Below are positions 19,021 to 33,429 of a DNA stretch of 64,000 nt, piece by piece. The stretch's first letter is position 1. Every line of letters begins with the position of its first letter. The DNA is taken from the NCBI GenBank assembly GCA_036768485.1, contig JAVLUZ010000513.1:1451413-1515412 (forward strand), given 5' to 3'. The notes under the pieces are model-generated. The model worked only from the letters and a program-made list of their open reading frames with translations, searched no databases and was not told the DNA's origin. Source of the DNA: Mermis nigrescens. Lineage: Eukaryota > Nematoda > Enoplea > Mermithida > Mermithidae. Both the position numbers and the translations under genes were made by a program.

Positions 19021-20260
19021 ATAAGAGAAATATTCCCTCATAAGTAACTTGTATACCAATTTTGTGAGAAATGGGCAAAAAATAGAAATTTTCAATAATT
19101 TCTAGCCATTTCAACACGCTTTCCATAATTTTAGTCTCCATTTTCCGTCTAGATATTCAAAAATTTTTATCAAAATTTCTGTCGGAAGCATATACATTGT
19201 TCAAGTGAAATATTATATCAATGTATATCACTAGATTATTTATAACTTCTTTTTTTATGCGTATTTCAGCAAATTAGATAGTGGGTTTAGACAATGTAGC
19301 ACATTCAGTGATTTTTGGCCTGATGCATAAAATGATAGGAAACACAAATAATATAGTTAATTTTCTGTGTGTTTTTTGGTACACAAATTTTCTTGCATAA
19401 AAATTAAAGTGAACAAAAATGTTATTATTTTTTAGCTTATTTTTGGCTGAAAAAAGGTAAAATTTTCAGTGCCTCTACTTTTTCCAAATTTTTCTCATAC
19501 TATTATTTGAGTAGTAGCAATTAGAACGAGCTCGGTTAAACTTAGATGTTGTATGTATTTAGCTCCAGTTACTATGATTTTACCATCAGTGAATAGTATG
19601 ACTGTTGTGTTTCTCAGCCTGTAGATGAGCCCGGGCAAAATCTCTGGCTCATATTGGCATTTTTTTGCCTACTTTTCGTAAAAATTGGAAAGATTAATTG
19701 GCAAATTTAAATTGAATTCACTACATTTGTGAAACGTATGCAGTGTTAAATGGATAACGTTTTAAGACTCTTTTTCCTTTAGCTCAATTGAATTCTGCAC
19801 ACCTCGGACATAATTCTATATGTAGATGTACAACATGCATGAATTTGTAATGGAAAATCTGTCATTGAACTTTTTCTTACACCATTCGCATAATTGAATC
19901 ATTAAGGTGTACATAGGCATATATAAATTCTTGCCACACTGCTCAATAGGGGCCAAATCCCCTCCGTTAGAGTTTTACATCCAGGACCACAAATAGCTGC
20001 CTTTCCTCCATTTTTATTACTTTTTCAGGCCTTTTTTCTGTAATTAAACTTCTGTCTTCTTTGTTTACTTCCTCCATTTTTGCTGTAGCTTCCTATTCCT
20101 GCTTTTGGATTTCTTTTATGACTGCCTCCATTTTTTTCTTTTAGGATACTCATGTATGTACGTACCTACTGAGAAATCATTTCTATCTATAGACTTCATT
20201 CAGTTATGACCAAATTTTAATCAAAAGATGGTATATTCCGCAATTACACCTGATTTTCTA
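19021..20260. other. No gene or clear repeat seen
   Basis: About 1.2 kb of AT-rich sequence without long ORFs, tandem order or recognisable termini. Confidence 0.4.
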
Positions 20261-20300
20261 AGTCACACCTAGCGTTGGCAAAAGTCTGGACTAAGGATTG

Positions 20301-21357
20301 TGTAACTGCGAGAGTTACACGGTAGGCGAACCTGCCTTAGCAGTTCGCGATAGCCATTACATAGCCAATACTAGTAGCTGTCTATGACGGTGCACTGTGG
20401 GCTATGCCTTCGGTCTTCCCATTATTTTCCCAAACTTTCAATAATAAAAAACATTTAGATACTTGTCCGGTATCGTAGAGTTAAGTGTATGATAATAGTA
20501 ATTGTTTAATGCATACCGCTTACGTGAATCGAGAACATTCGATCTGAGATAAAAGTCATTTCAGTATTATGTTTAATTGATCGTTGTTTTATTTTACTGT
20601 AGAGGCCCTTGAGGCCAGTGTAAGAGAGCTCGTATTGGAGTCTGGCGTTTTTTGCTTTTTCGTTTTTGCCAGCCGTACGTGTACATATTCCGTACGTTTA
20701 CATTTTTCTTTTTGTTGGTTTCCCGGCTATAGGCCGCGTGTTCTTCGTCGAATAAAAATATAGAAAACCAACCCAGTGGTTTTGGTTATACCGAGGGTTA
20801 GGTCGGCCATCATCCTTTCGTCGAGGACTTCCACCCGTTTAGTGGACTGATAGGTAAATTCCGTATGGTAGCTTATTTTATTCGAAAATCATATTTTATT
20901 TCTCAAGCCAAAAATTGATCAAAAATATTATTTAATCTTTAGGGATGATTGATCAGCATAGAGCTCGTTGTTGTTGTTTTCATTGTTCAGCGTGCTACAC
21001 AAATTAGGAACCAAAAACATTTCGAATCAGGCACTGATTGAAAATAAGTTAAATAAACAACTTGAGCTTGAGATAGGTCAACTGACCTTCGCGGCAAATT
21101 CCGAGACTAGGTAGGTAGCCTTAGGTCTTAGGGCGTAGCTGCTGAGATCACCCGACGAAAAGCAGCCAGCAATATTAGGGCTGAGGGGATCAAAGCCGTA
21201 AGGTCTGTAAGGGTCCAAAGATCGAAAGCCTTAGAGCCGCGCGATCGGGGCCAGCACTAAGCGCAGACTTAAGTACCTACGTACCTAGGTAAATCTCGAA
21301 GGCAAATGTTAGCCTCGCCCATATCGCTATTGTAGATACAGGGCAGCTACATTTACA
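20301..21357 (+). repeat. 5' LTR
   Basis: 1057 bp, beginning TGTAACTGCG and ending CATTTACA. It contains AATAAA at 20751-20756. Similarity to the 3' LTR is continuous, with many small indels. The bases after it (TTGGACGTTCCCTCC) should hold the primer-binding site, but I cannot match them to a tRNA. Confidence 0.93.
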
Positions 21358-21981
21358 TTGGACGTTCCCTCCTTTAGGCTGCTAGCTACAGCCGAGCTGA
21401 TCAATCATCGTAAAATTATTTTTCGATCCAAAAATTTATCATTTTGGCCATCTAAGAATGTGTAACATTTCGTTCACCTTTGTTGTTGTATCGACCGCGA
21501 TTGTGGCAGTGCGCAATTTAAGTAAGCGTCCGTGGTAAAGATTTTGTGTATCGTGGTAAAGTCATCGTTATTTTTCTATTTCCGTCAAAATTTTTATCGA
21601 CGAAGGCAGCTCTCACGCTCGCATTTTTCTATAAACGTCGACCCACAGGCGACGATTTATCATTTTTCTCTCTTGACGACGAAATTCCGTCATTTAGGTG
21701 TTTACCTACCTGTTTTTCTAACCACGTACACGTTCTTGCGCTTTAGGCTTAGTCCTACCTGTTTTCGATCATTTCACGTCTGGTATATCTTACTTCAACG
21801 TAAGGAAGTACTATTTATGTGAAAAAACCTGTTTTTTTGGATCGACAAAGGCCAAATTTGAAACATTTATTTTGGGAATAATTTCGACGTACTGAAATTT
21901 ATTTTACCCACGGTCACATTTTTCGACATTTTTGATACCTAAAAATGGCAGGAAAAAGGTTTTGCGGACACCACCCGCTTA
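21358..21981 (+). other. Leader of the LTR retrotransposon
   Basis: Noncoding stretch between 5' LTR and Gag. The short ORFs at 21532-21822 look incidental. An ATG at 21945 starts only a 21-codon frame. Confidence 0.6.
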
Positions 21982-24588
21982 TTGACAACTGTGCGTTCGC
22001 GCATTAATCAAACTTTGATAACTAGATCGGACCCTAACATTGATAATTCATCAAATCTTACAATGATTGATAATACGACTACTCATAACACAGCGAATAA
22101 TCCTGAAACCAGTTCGGAACGCGTAAATCCCGATTCTGACGTCGAAAGTAATCGTAGTCACAGCATAAATGCCGACCAAGAGCGTGCTAATGCTAATGCG
22201 ACTGATGATCTTCTTTTGAAAGCTCTACAAGCTATTCATTCACAATTTTCGGATCTTTCTACGCGCTTTGAACAAGATAAAAAGACAAATGCGGATGAAA
22301 TGCGTAAACTGCGTTTGGAGCTAAGCACTATGCTTAAACCCCAACCAGTTCTGAATCGCATAGAGAGTAATCCATCTGAGCGCGTTAACCACTCATTCGA
22401 TGGCGCAAATTTTTCTGAATTTAATGCACAAACTGCGAATCATGCGCAAAGTACGCATCGTGCATCCTCACTGTTGTCTACTAGCAACAGAGCGTCAAAT
22501 TCACGCTCACCTTTGGAAACCGTTCCTGAAAATATAACTCAAAGTTGTACAAATCGCGCGCCTGTAATGTCTAATTTGTCACAGAATCCTTTAAACACGG
22601 GTTTGCAACCAGTGCAAAACTCGGGTTTTTCGGAAAACATACCTACGATTGTGCAGCCATCGGTATCAATTTCGCAGACGTCGCGATCTCGACCTTCGCT
22701 GCCTATAAATCGTAATGCGCCTTCTTTCGTACCTAGCTCTTCTACTACAAACCCGCAGCAGCAAGTGAATCCTCCTCCGCTGCAATATTTTCCACCTCAA
22801 GGCGAAAATTTACCTAGTAGCTATGTACCTAATCCCATAAATGTGGAAATACCGCTTAATAATAATATTTTGCATTCTTCCAATATCGAAATGCAACCTG
22901 TTGAGATAAATCTATCGGGCATTAACACCGAATCTGCACCTCCACCTGAATCGTCTAGTAGGAAAAAACATGTCAAATTCTCTGACGACAGCTCATCTAG
23001 TAGCTATGATCGCCCGCGCAGTCGTCGCTCGCGTCGCAAAGGTCAATCGCGCAGACGACGTCATCGGCATAGTTCAGGTTCTTCATCTGAAAGCTCTCAT
23101 GGTGACTCGCGTCTCGCTGATTCCTTGAATCGCGGACCATTTTTGCAGCAAATGCAATTTGCAATTGCTAATAAAAAATTTTTGATGGCGATAAATCGGA
23201 TATGAAAGCATATTTTGCGGAATTTGAATCGCTTGCCAATACCTATGATATTGACAAAGCTGATCGTTTAAAATTCGCTACTGGATTTCTTGATCCTTAT
23301 GCTTTGCGTTTATACCGTTCGTTACCTGCTGACATACAACAATCGTATTCAAAAACGAAACAAGCGCTAATAAGCCGAATTTTGTCCAATGGACACCGGT
23401 GCGCTCTTTAATCGTTTTTTGTCACACAAACAGCAGCCTAACAAATCGGTAAAAGCTTATTATCTCTCGCTTCGCGAAGAATTAATTAAGTCGGATCCTT
23501 ACCTTGAAATTGATTCGCCACATTTCAATAATTTAATGCGACATCAGCTAAAAGAAGGTTTATTACCACACATTTCGAAAGAGGCATATCACAAAAACCT
23601 AGAGCATCATTAGCTGAATTTTTGGATAATGCGCTAAGCGCTGAATTTGCTAACAAAGAATTTGAGGATAAAAAGGCAGTAACGCCTTATGTATCGGTAA
23701 CAGCTGCTCCAGTAGGCAGCGCAGTACCTGAAGATACTCCTCGCGTATCTAACCAAACTGATTCAAATCGCTCACGTTATAAAACGTTTCATCGCCTCAT
23801 TGCGTGCTGAGAAACCAGAAAGTTCTTCTCGTAAATATTGTACCTTTTGCAAGCGCATCGGTCACATTTATGAGGAATGTTTCACGCGTCAAAGGCAAGA
23901 AGTAACTAATAATACTAATCAGAACAATCAAGCAGAGCAAAATAATAATTCTATGGCTCGCTAATCGCAGCCAATCGCGTTCTTTTGCGTCAAAATCTCG
24001 CCATCGCGTTCGAATTCGCAAAATAGACATTGATCTCAATCACGATATCGTAACCCTAGTCAACATCGCTCATTTAACTATGCGAATAATGATAATCACT
24101 TTGAATCAAAGCAATCACGATCGAATTTTCGGCAAAATCGTAATGATTATTACCAAAATTTGCGTGCTAATTATCAAAATTCGCGTTACGACAATCGCTA
24201 TAATAATCAATCGCGCCAAAATGCACCTTTTGTGCAATTTCCAAATGAACAACGTGGGACATACTATAACTCGAACTATCGCAACGACAATAATTTTAAT
24301 CGCCCTTATGTTACATATACCGCAGATAACCAGCCCACCATGAATGCGCCCCCACCGCAGCCAACCCCTACATCTCCTCATGATGTAAACACGGTTACTG
24401 CGAAAGGGCCAGAATCTAGCGCGCGTCCTAATTTATTCGCGTCGCAAGAATTTCTCGAAGAGTACAAACGTTTACAACGTCGTCTTGCAACTTACGAGAA
24501 AATAAATCTACCTCCGTCTAAGATCTTAGATCCTAATATTCCTATTGTAAATCACGCTGGAACTAATTTACCCACTATTCTCGGTTAA
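21982..24588 (+). pseudogene. gag: gag of the Ty3/gypsy-like element, frameshifted
   Basis: A long open stretch (21982-23205) encodes a polar, Ser/Asn-rich N-terminal region ending in an Arg/Ser-rich patch, with no clear ATG before 22062. The capsid-like part follows in pieces: 23202-23411 (YFAEFESLANTYDIDKADRL, then YALRLYRSLP), 23389-23613 (KSVKAYYLSLREELIK) and 23622-23810. A zinc knuckle CTFCKRIGHIYEEC (C-x2-C-x4-H-x4-C) lies at about 23838-23880. The Asn/Gln-rich region 24000-24588 follows. At least four frame changes are visible, so no complete Gag can be made. Confidence 0.85.
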
Positions 24589-27500
24589 AGTTCATGGCGT
24601 TGAGGTACCTGCTCTCATAGATACAGGTTCACAGGTCACCATGATGACCACATCTGCATTCTTGCGTCTTGGTTTTAATTTACCACCTAAACAAGTTTCG
24701 CAAGTTGTGCATGGTGTAGGCGAAATCACTGCAATGCGTTTGCTATAAAGTAAATATGACCTTAACAATCGCGGAACAATCTATTTCTACCTCAGTAGCT
24801 ATAATTGATCAATTGCCGGAAGACATGCTCTTAGGATATGATTTTTGTGAATCCGCACTCATGTGGGTTAATCCTATTGAACGTTGTGCTTTTATAAACG
24901 GCATAAAGGTTAATTTACTCTCATCTCATGAAAAATTGCAATTTCGCGCGAAACCCAGCGCAACCACCTCTGGTGTTGTGTGTGTGCATGTTTCGTTGCC
25001 TAAGCCTGTTATAATACAACCTAGGCATGAATTAATTACACCTGGCTATATAAGTCATGGTTCTTGCAATTTTGATTTCGCACTATTCGGACCAAATCCT
25101 GATTTTATGGAGAAAACATCACTTTTTGTTGCTCCATCTATAGTCGATGCTTCACAACCTTTAATACCTGTTCGCGTCTGTAACATCTCTAAGGCGCCAA
25201 TTCGCATTGACTCTGGGGACATAATAGGTTCTTTAACCACTGATGCCGAGGTTGTGTCACATGTTTCATCTTTGGATGATAGGACACCAGAACTTTTCGC
25301 ATCAATAAATAAAGCTTTAAACGGCTCCGCCATTGATTCTAAACAACAGCAACAAATTTGTGAGTTATGTCTAAAATACGACTCAATTTTTGCACTAATA
25401 AAACGAACCTCTCGGTCGTACCCCCTTGATGAAACATCATATCGATACAGGGGATAATCCACCCGTTGCTGAAGGACAAACTTATCAGTGTCGAACATTC
25501 TAGAAGGAATCTATGCAGAAAATTATAAATGAAATGCTTGCAGGATAAAATTATTCGACCTACAACTAGCCCATGGGCAAGTCCATTATTTCTCATTTGA
25601 AAAAAGGACGGTTCCCTGAGGCCAGTCGTTGATTATCGACGGTTAAATGACATCACTAAAATGCAAGTTTATCCTCTTCCGCAATCTAGATGATTATTTT
25701 CGATACCTTAGGCAATGCTGCATATTTTAGCACACTAGATTTGAAATCTTGGATACTGGCAGATCCCACTCGATAATAAATCTCGCAGAAAAACAGCATT
25801 TATATGTCCTGTTGGTCATTATTAATTTGAAGTTTTACCTTTTGGGTTAAAGAATGCGCCCGCAGATTTTCAAAGGCTAATGGAGCTCATGCTCGCAGGT
25901 CTAAATTGGAAATCTTGTCTCGTTTACATCGATGACATAATTATCTTTTCACGCACTTTCAAAGAACATTTAAAAGATCTCGAAAATGTCTTTATTGCTC
26001 TTAAAAAGGCAAGCTTACGTGTCAAGCCTGATAAGTGCCATCTTGCGCATGCAGAGGTAAAATTTCTTGGCCACAGCATCAGTGCAATGGGCATCGCTCC
26101 GATATGTCTAAAGTCGCAGATTTAATCTCGTTTCCCGTACCAAAAACCGTTAAATCCTTGCAGAAATTCCTTGGCTTAGTCCAATGGTTTAAGAAATTTG
26201 TTAAAGACCTCGCTAAAATCGCTTAACCGCTATTTCATCTTCTTCGTAAAGATGTCGAATTTTGCTGGAAGGCTGAGCACCAAACCGCTTTTTGAGCTTC
26301 TGAAGAAAGCATTTACATCTCCACCTATTTTACAATTACCGAAATTCGATGATGAGCGCCAATTTAATTTTAACAACCGACGCAAGTAACTATGCGTTAG
26401 GTGCTATTTTGACACAAAAACACTTACCATCAAAAAATCGTTTTATTCTTAGCTACGCTAGTCGCGTACTAAATTCTGCCGAATGTAATTATGCTACTTC
26501 GGAAAAAGAAGCGTTAGCGAGTAGTGTGGGCCATCAAGCATTATCGACACTATCTTTACGGTAAAAAATTTGTTGTCGAAACTGATCATCAAGCGTTAAC
26601 CTGGCTAGTAAACGTAAAAGACCCATCGAGTCGATTACGCCGTTGGGGTCTCAAATTACAGGAGTACGAATATGATATCGTTTTACGTTCCTGGTGCATG
26701 TAATTGCGCAGCTGATCTTCCTTCACGACATCCTAAATATGATCATGCCCAGGGCTTGAAAATATAAAGTCAGCGCAAAAATATCGATCAACATCGCAAA
26801 TTTAGAATCAGAAGATTCACCAAGAGTCAGATGATGAATTGGTTCCACCCTGACTGATCGCGCGATAACGCGCCTAATCGCATCAATTAATCATCCAAAT
26901 GCGCCAAAATAATGTTCCTACTGCGCAAACCGATCCTACTAATTCTAAACCACCTACATTTTAAAACGAACGCTTATTACTTACCGATGCCGAAAAAGCT
27001 GAAATGCTAACACCTGCGTGTTTGCACTCGCTGGAGACAACGTGCAGATGACAGAATTGCCAAATTCCGCATCGCATTGAAACGATTTAACAACGAAAAA
27101 ATATCGTGACGAATTTTTTCTCGTGAAAACGATGTTGCTTTTTTGTCATTTCCAACCTAAGCGCTCACCAGCAGTGGATTTCATCAAATAGTCATACCCA
27201 AATCTTTGCGTCGTTTCATATTAACGGAATTTCATGACTCTATTTTTCGGAGCTCATTTTTCATTGCGCAAAATCTTGCCCGCCATTCAAATGCGTTATT
27301 GGTGACCAGCGCATGGAAAATGATGTGATCGCGTGGTGTAGGAATTGTGATGTGTGCTTACAACGTAAGGTCGCATTAAATTCCACGTCCGTTCCATTGC
27401 AACCAATCGAAGTATCCGCACCCTTTGAACTTCATTGCGTGCAATTGTTTGCATATGCCGCAATCCCCCTCCGAGAAATGACCAAATTGTAGTTTTTATG

Positions 27501-28601
27501 GATTATTTCACAAAATACGCGGAAGCTTTTGCTGTTTCTGATATCAAAGCAACAACTATCGCAAATTTATTATTACGAGAAATTATACCACGTTATGGAG
27601 TCCCCAAGAAATTTTTAACAGATCCAGGGGTCAAATTTTACATCTACCCTTATTTCGGAAGTCTGTAAATTATTAAACGTTCAAAAAATATTTACAACCC
27701 CCATATCACCCCCCAGTGTGATGGGTTGGTGGAACATTATAATCGAACTTTGATTGATGGTTTTGTCGAAGCTGAGTGCCGCGTTCCCAGTATGATTGGG
27801 AGCAATTTTTACCTTTTGCATTATTTGCATGCCGCGCAACTCCGCAATCCTCGACTAATATATCTCCTCTCAAAATGCTTTATGGTCATGAACCAGCATT
27901 TCCTCTTGACACTTTACTCATAAATGACTTCGTAATAAATCCGAACTTACCATCATGTCGCAGAAAAATATGTCATTGATTTAAAGCTGACTTTGCAGGA
28001 TCTGCATGAAATCGCGTCTCAAAATTTATGCGCAGCGTAAGCAGCAAAAATCGCAATATGACAAAGCCGTAACGCACACAACTGTTTAATCTGTCGGATA
28101 TGAGTCTACCTCAATAATACCTCAGTCATTCAACCTGAAATAGGTAAATTATCACCCAAGCGTGTGGGTCCATACCGAATTATTGACTTACCCGCGCTGT
28201 ACAGAGAGCTGCAAAAATCAACATATGTCTACAGCCCTCTTATCGTTCATCACGTTCATAGGAATAGACTTCTGCCTGAGCCTAAACTACCTTATTCTGA
28301 CTTAATTGTGGAAAAGCACGCGTACGTCCCTGGTGATTTTGTGTTGGTTAAATTACCACATCTCGCCCTCTTGCCCGGCAGTTTCATAAGTTTTGAGGAT
28401 TTGCCGGGCAGGGAACAAAAAGCTAAGGACTGCGCGCCTATACGCTTATTAAATGGCTCTAAAACAGCACATGCCGTACCATTATCTAATGTTTTTTCCT
28501 TTTGCAGACCCATGGCTGCAGAAGGCACCCCAAGCAAAGAGGCATTGCTGGAGGCAGCTGGTGTGATGCAAATTCGAAGGGGAATCCGCGTCCTTAGATG
28601 A
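24589..28601 (+). pseudogene. pol: pol of the Ty3/gypsy-like element: PR-RT-RNaseH-IN, broken
   Basis: Protease: LIDTGSQVTMM at about 24620. Linker region: 24756-25457 is open. Reverse transcriptase is in fragments from about 25480 to 26220 with VVDYRRLND-type sequence, then LVYIDDIIIFSR (YIDD active site) at about 25920 and LGHSISAMGI. RNase [16 protein letters not shown] near 26370 and [10 protein letters not shown] near 26490. Integrase: a CRNCDVCLQRK zinc-finger end near 27335, catalytic aspartates in VVFMDYFTKYAEAF and KKFLTDPGVKF, a glutamate in LVEHYNRTLIDGF near 27730, and a GPYRII module near 28165. Several frameshifts and stops split every domain. The enzyme roles are standard for the family; this copy is not functional as read. 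Confidence 0.9.
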
Positions 28602-31600
28602 GTTTCGTTCGGCTATGACCAGTATAGCTTTAGAGCGGGGGTTTGAATGTACCAGACCGCTGCTAAAACAGCGATATTGACTCTTAGCGTTCTAAGCATT
28701 CACTGCTAGATGGGTTAGCACAAAGTAGCGTATAAATTAAAAATCACACTAGCGTATAAACGATCAACAGCTCTGGTGGGAGAATAGATTTCGTAGATTT
28801 CCTTTGGTAACCCCGCAAGAACAGGCCACGCCTCAAGGTCATAGTCTCCAGCAGCCGTCGTTGCTGCCATTTTGGCGTTAATTCAACCATCAAATTTGAC
28901 TAATGGCACACTATTTTAGGCTACGATTCTGAATTTGTTAACGACAGGAAAGGCAGACACTATAAGACCTGGAACTTAGTTTTCAGCAATTCATGTCCTA
29001 CCTGCCGGGACCTCCATGGCCCACGTCATCCACGCTGCCATTGAGTTGAGCGCAAACGGTCATGTCTGCTGGGACCTGGCCGAAGTTCCCGCAACCCGTT
29101 CGGAGCTTCACCAGTTGCGCAATGCGTGCAAATGTACATGGTTGTCCACACGATCCTGCGCAGATCGACTTGCGTATTTCCACGTATACGGTCAACGCTT
29201 TTGAGAAATTTTTGCAATCCCAGATGAAATTTGCAATCGACTACACTGGAAGAGTCCATTTCATCGCTAGTACATCAGTATTCAGCCACTGGCAAAGATT
29301 TACTCGTCATTTTCACATTACAGCGCGTTCACCACACACTGAAGCCATGGCTGAGATCCTGTTGACATGTATCCTTTGGCCCAAACACGCCTGATAACTG
29401 GACAGGCGTGGAGCTTACTAACTCAGGACATGCAGAATTATTTAGTGATGGACACCTTATAACTATTGATGTTTATATTGATGAAAGGACATCGCAAAAT
29501 AATCGCATTACTGACGATAGAAAACTATGTCAGTCTCATTTGTAGGCGATGAATTGCATTAAGGCCACTGGCCCAAAAGCCAGAGTACGTATACCATTGT
29601 CTACTAGCAAACCACCGCAAGGACAGTCGACCAGCACAGCTGCTGAAGCTGAAGTCAAAGTTGACTCGAATGGCGAAGAATTAGTGGGGTGAGGAACTGC
29701 ATGGTCCGGCTCCGCAACTTCCAGCGGCCATAGCAGCAGCTGCAATTGCCTCAGTAACGGCGTTGAAAGCTCACTAATGTCTTTGACAATCCTGACCTAC
29801 AAGTTCAGGGTTCGCAGGCCGTTGCCGACTCAGTTTCGGAGCCCGGCCTATGCTCCTGATACCGAACCAAAATCCTAAACCAGCCAGTTCGAGTACATCT
29901 GCATCTGTGTTTCTTCGCAAGCCGATGTCCTTATGATTCACCGACGATTGATGGCGGGCCGATCTCCACGAAGGCGATGATTTATCTCTAAGGCGTTTAG
30001 TTATGGCGTTATCCGACGCGAAGCGGGTAGACAATAACCTGCCGCGTGCTCGCAGCGTGGCATTAGCTAAAGGGGCTGTTACCGTTTCGCAACCGATTGT
30101 CTACTGTCGCTTGCGGCGACCAACAAGCGCCCTTGGGCATCGCTTCTCGGACGCTGACCGACTTCGGCCGGGTTAGGTGAGCGTGACTCTGAGCCGATGC
30201 TGATCATGACTGAGATTATCGCTTTCCTGCCGGTGACACAACAAAATTTACCGCGCACGAAGTACCACAAGTGGCATTATATGCGCAAGTCAGCGAATCA
30301 TTCAGCGCCTACAAGGCGTGTCGGCACCAGAATGCTCGTTTTATGGCTCCTATGGCCATGACAGGTGTGTCGAGTGCTGTGGCGACTATTCACCCACGAA
30401 CAATTCAGAAGACCGGTCATCAAATGGAAGTCGCCATACCCCCCAATGATGCAAGTGTCGCGAGCGTATGGCACGAATGAGCGCTGAGCGAAGTGTGCTC
30501 GCGCGCTGCGTTCAGCATTTTTCGCCATGATGGAAAATATAGGCGAGAACCTCCGTGCACTGTCGCACCAGTTGTATTGCACCGAAGTTACATGACGGTT
30601 TGGGTGAGGGTTGAAGGAACGTGTATATGATCGGCTGGTTGAAGCTGCACAAGTGTACTCGACCAGTGTATGCCATGCATTGCGCGACTTCAACTGATTC
30701 CCTTCGCGTCCATTAGTGTGGCCCTTGACACGCCGTCTTTGACTGATGTGGATCGTCACCCACCTCGATTTATCGAGCCAATTGATGTGGCTAACCGATG
30801 TTTATCCCAATCAATATTTTGTGCGCATGCGTTTCTTTATTACAGCGGGAATGATGGTGTACGAAGTGCCGTTAGAGTATTTGGTGAATGCACCCGCACC
30901 TTGACGCACCGACTGAAGTGTCTGATGGTGTTGCTCATCAGGTTCGCCGGAGCTATATCCACACAGGATGTCTCCAGCGCCAGATCACATGGCACCCATC
31001 TTAATATCGGCCGCATCGATGGTCGATATTTTAGATCACTCCGATAATTTCAAGCATTATATGATCCGGAGTATCGACACGTGGCTGATCTTTTCTTCCA
31101 TAGGCGTCATGCGCGCTGCCACAACGATTCACTGGAATTCCTGAGACGAGTTCCACTTCTTTGCGCACGCCTACGAGAAATCCGGAATGAGCTGGTACGC
31201 TGGGTGGAGACGGTTACATGCGTGTTCGCGGCGATGGCGTTCCTTGGCGAATCTTATACACCTTCGCCAAGTGAGGCTTTCCAGGAATTCACGGATTTGG
31301 CACGGGAGCACTGAAAGTCCGCATGTTTTACATAGCGCTTGCCGCGTTTCGTCAGTTTGGCTAGCAACCTGATCCGCCGCTAACGAAGTTCTGGCTCCAG
31401 TTCGATCGTTTTGGAAGTCAACAAAAAGTGGTCTTTCTCTAAAACATCAAATTCAGGCAAATTAGAAAAAAATTCGCGAACAAAGCGCAACGAGGCATCC
31501 TCGCGGGATAATCCTAGCAGATCCGTGGCGAGCCTTGAGACCGCCAGAAGTCGACCTTTCCTTGGAAGCACAAATCGAAATGCGTAGAACTTCGCATGAC

Positions 31601-33418
31601 GATCAAAAGCGTAGTCGTGAAAGGCTGGCTCACGGAAATGCCTGACGTCTGAGCGAAATTGCGCGCCGCCGGTTTCTCTTACTGAAGCTTCGAGGTTCGT
31701 CGCATGCCAGAAGAAAAACGCATGGCGAAATTGAACAGATTTTATGACACGAAAGTCCGAGCACGCTTTCGCGTCGACTGAAAAACTTGGAAAAGCCTCG
31801 AGTCAGAAAGACTCGTTCAGGCTTCAGTTGCAGCTAAATTAAAAACGCGTTTAGGCCCAAAGGGATCGAGGCGGCAAGAACCGCCAATCATCCCGGCAAC
31901 GCTGTGCCTGCAACACACCACCAATCACAATCGCAAGCACAACAGCAAGCGCAAGTAAAACGCGCCTTATACGGCAATATCCAGAGACCGCACGAGCTCC
32001 GCCCGGCGGCAACTTGCGCCTTCTGGTGCGTGGCGTTCGAAGCGTATTCACAGGCCGATGCTGGTCATCTGTGGCGCTGGCGACAGCGTGCGCCTGCGAA
32101 TATCGCCGCCATACCGCCGTCAAGCCGCCGGAACTCATAGCCGAGGACTGGTCACAATCCACGTCAGCAAATCAACAATGGGACCAAGTCCGTATCACAA
32201 TCACCCGTTGGAGCAAAGTCCAGCCAGCCACCGGGGATTATCAGCCACAACCTCGAGCCGAGGTCCACTTTGCCTGAGGCTCGTGGCCTGTTAATCAACA
32301 ACAGCAGCCACCGCGAACCTTCTTGCCAACAAACTTACTGGTTTGCGCTGAACAGTGTACTTACCACCCCGACACCACCACCCATGCCGCGTCGTTATGC
32401 TGACGACTCACCGGGGGCCGATGGCGGTTTTGCAGGGCGAGCGCTCGACCCGTCGATCCACACCAACGCTGCGCCAGCATATGCGGGCGCCGGCAGTGCC
32501 TGCACATCCGTATCGTTGAGCGTTCGAATGCGCGTCGCGAGGAACCGGAATCCGATCAGGAATATTTTCAACGTGCATCGACGTCATGGAAAATCATATG
32601 GCTCGAAGGCCAATTACTGCGATCAATATTAATTTACAAAGTTCGACGTGCCGAGACTTTTGGAACTCTGCGTTTGGCAGTCAGATTCGACCAACAGCTT
32701 TCGTCAATTTTTTCGTTTTCGTCCTGATGTGGATTCCAGGACTTCGTGTATCGTTTATTTCCTGTGTAGTTTTTCTCTTGTCATTTTTCTTGCTGTAAAA
32801 ATTTTTCTTTAATGATTGCTTGTATTTTTCCCCGTAATCTCGCATAATTTGCCATTTTCTCGTTTATTCATTACCTCGTATTTTAATTCGTCAGTGTCTT
32901 TAATTTTGTCTCACGGCATCAATTTTGCCTAATCATTCCGTGTCTTAATTTTTCTTGCTCAATTGGCAGTGTTACTATTATGGTATCATAACTCTTTAAC
33001 GGACAAGGGTTGGTTTATACCCTATCTACAAAACTTTTCAATTCAAAATTTTCTCATTGCCAGGGACTGAAGGAGGCTTCTTGGGCAGCGAGATCAGATA
33101 TTATGCTATGCTGTCCAAGACTGGAGTTCATCATTACTCGAGCAACAATATATTTCGTAGCGCCATTGCCAGTGTTGCTCGAGAGGTTTCCTGAGTGCGA
33201 ACAAGGTCATGCGTTGACCGTTACCTATTATCGCTATTTGTTATTTTTTGTTCCTTTTATTTTCGTTTTTTCACGTTTGCTCAGGATGAGGCGTTGCGGA
33301 CGCCAGAAGTTGAGGCGTCGCCTGAACGCCATGAGAGGCGAGTTGTGAGCGTCGCCGGCGCTTAGTGTCGATGGTGTACCCCCCAAAATTCTCCCACTTT
33401 TGTGTCAAATTTTTCTAT
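28602..33418 (+). other. Long 3' internal region of the LTR element, possible decayed third ORF
   Basis: About 4.8 kb between integrase and 3' LTR, of higher GC than its surroundings. Several medium open stretches shift from frame to frame (for example 29062-29394, 30670-31047, 31081-31314, 32270-32632). Two hydrophobic runs late in the region (FVNFFVFVLMWIPGLRVSFI near 32700, LLFFVPFIFVFSRLLRMRR near 33240) could be membrane segments, the second followed by basic residues. An env-like or extra gene is possible, but I recognise no domain; a chance or captured sequence is equally open. Confidence 0.45.
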
Positions 33419-33429
33419 GCGTGGGGGAG
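33419..33429 (+). promoter_or_regulatory. Polypurine tract
   Basis: GCGTGGGGGAG abuts the 3' LTR start and fits the plus-strand primer site of an LTR retrotransposon. Confidence 0.7.

Noticed and set aside
28602..33418. Confident env gene for the LTR element
   Set aside because: Hydrophobic runs exist, but no signal peptide, furin-type site or fusion-like pattern could be tied to one reading frame.
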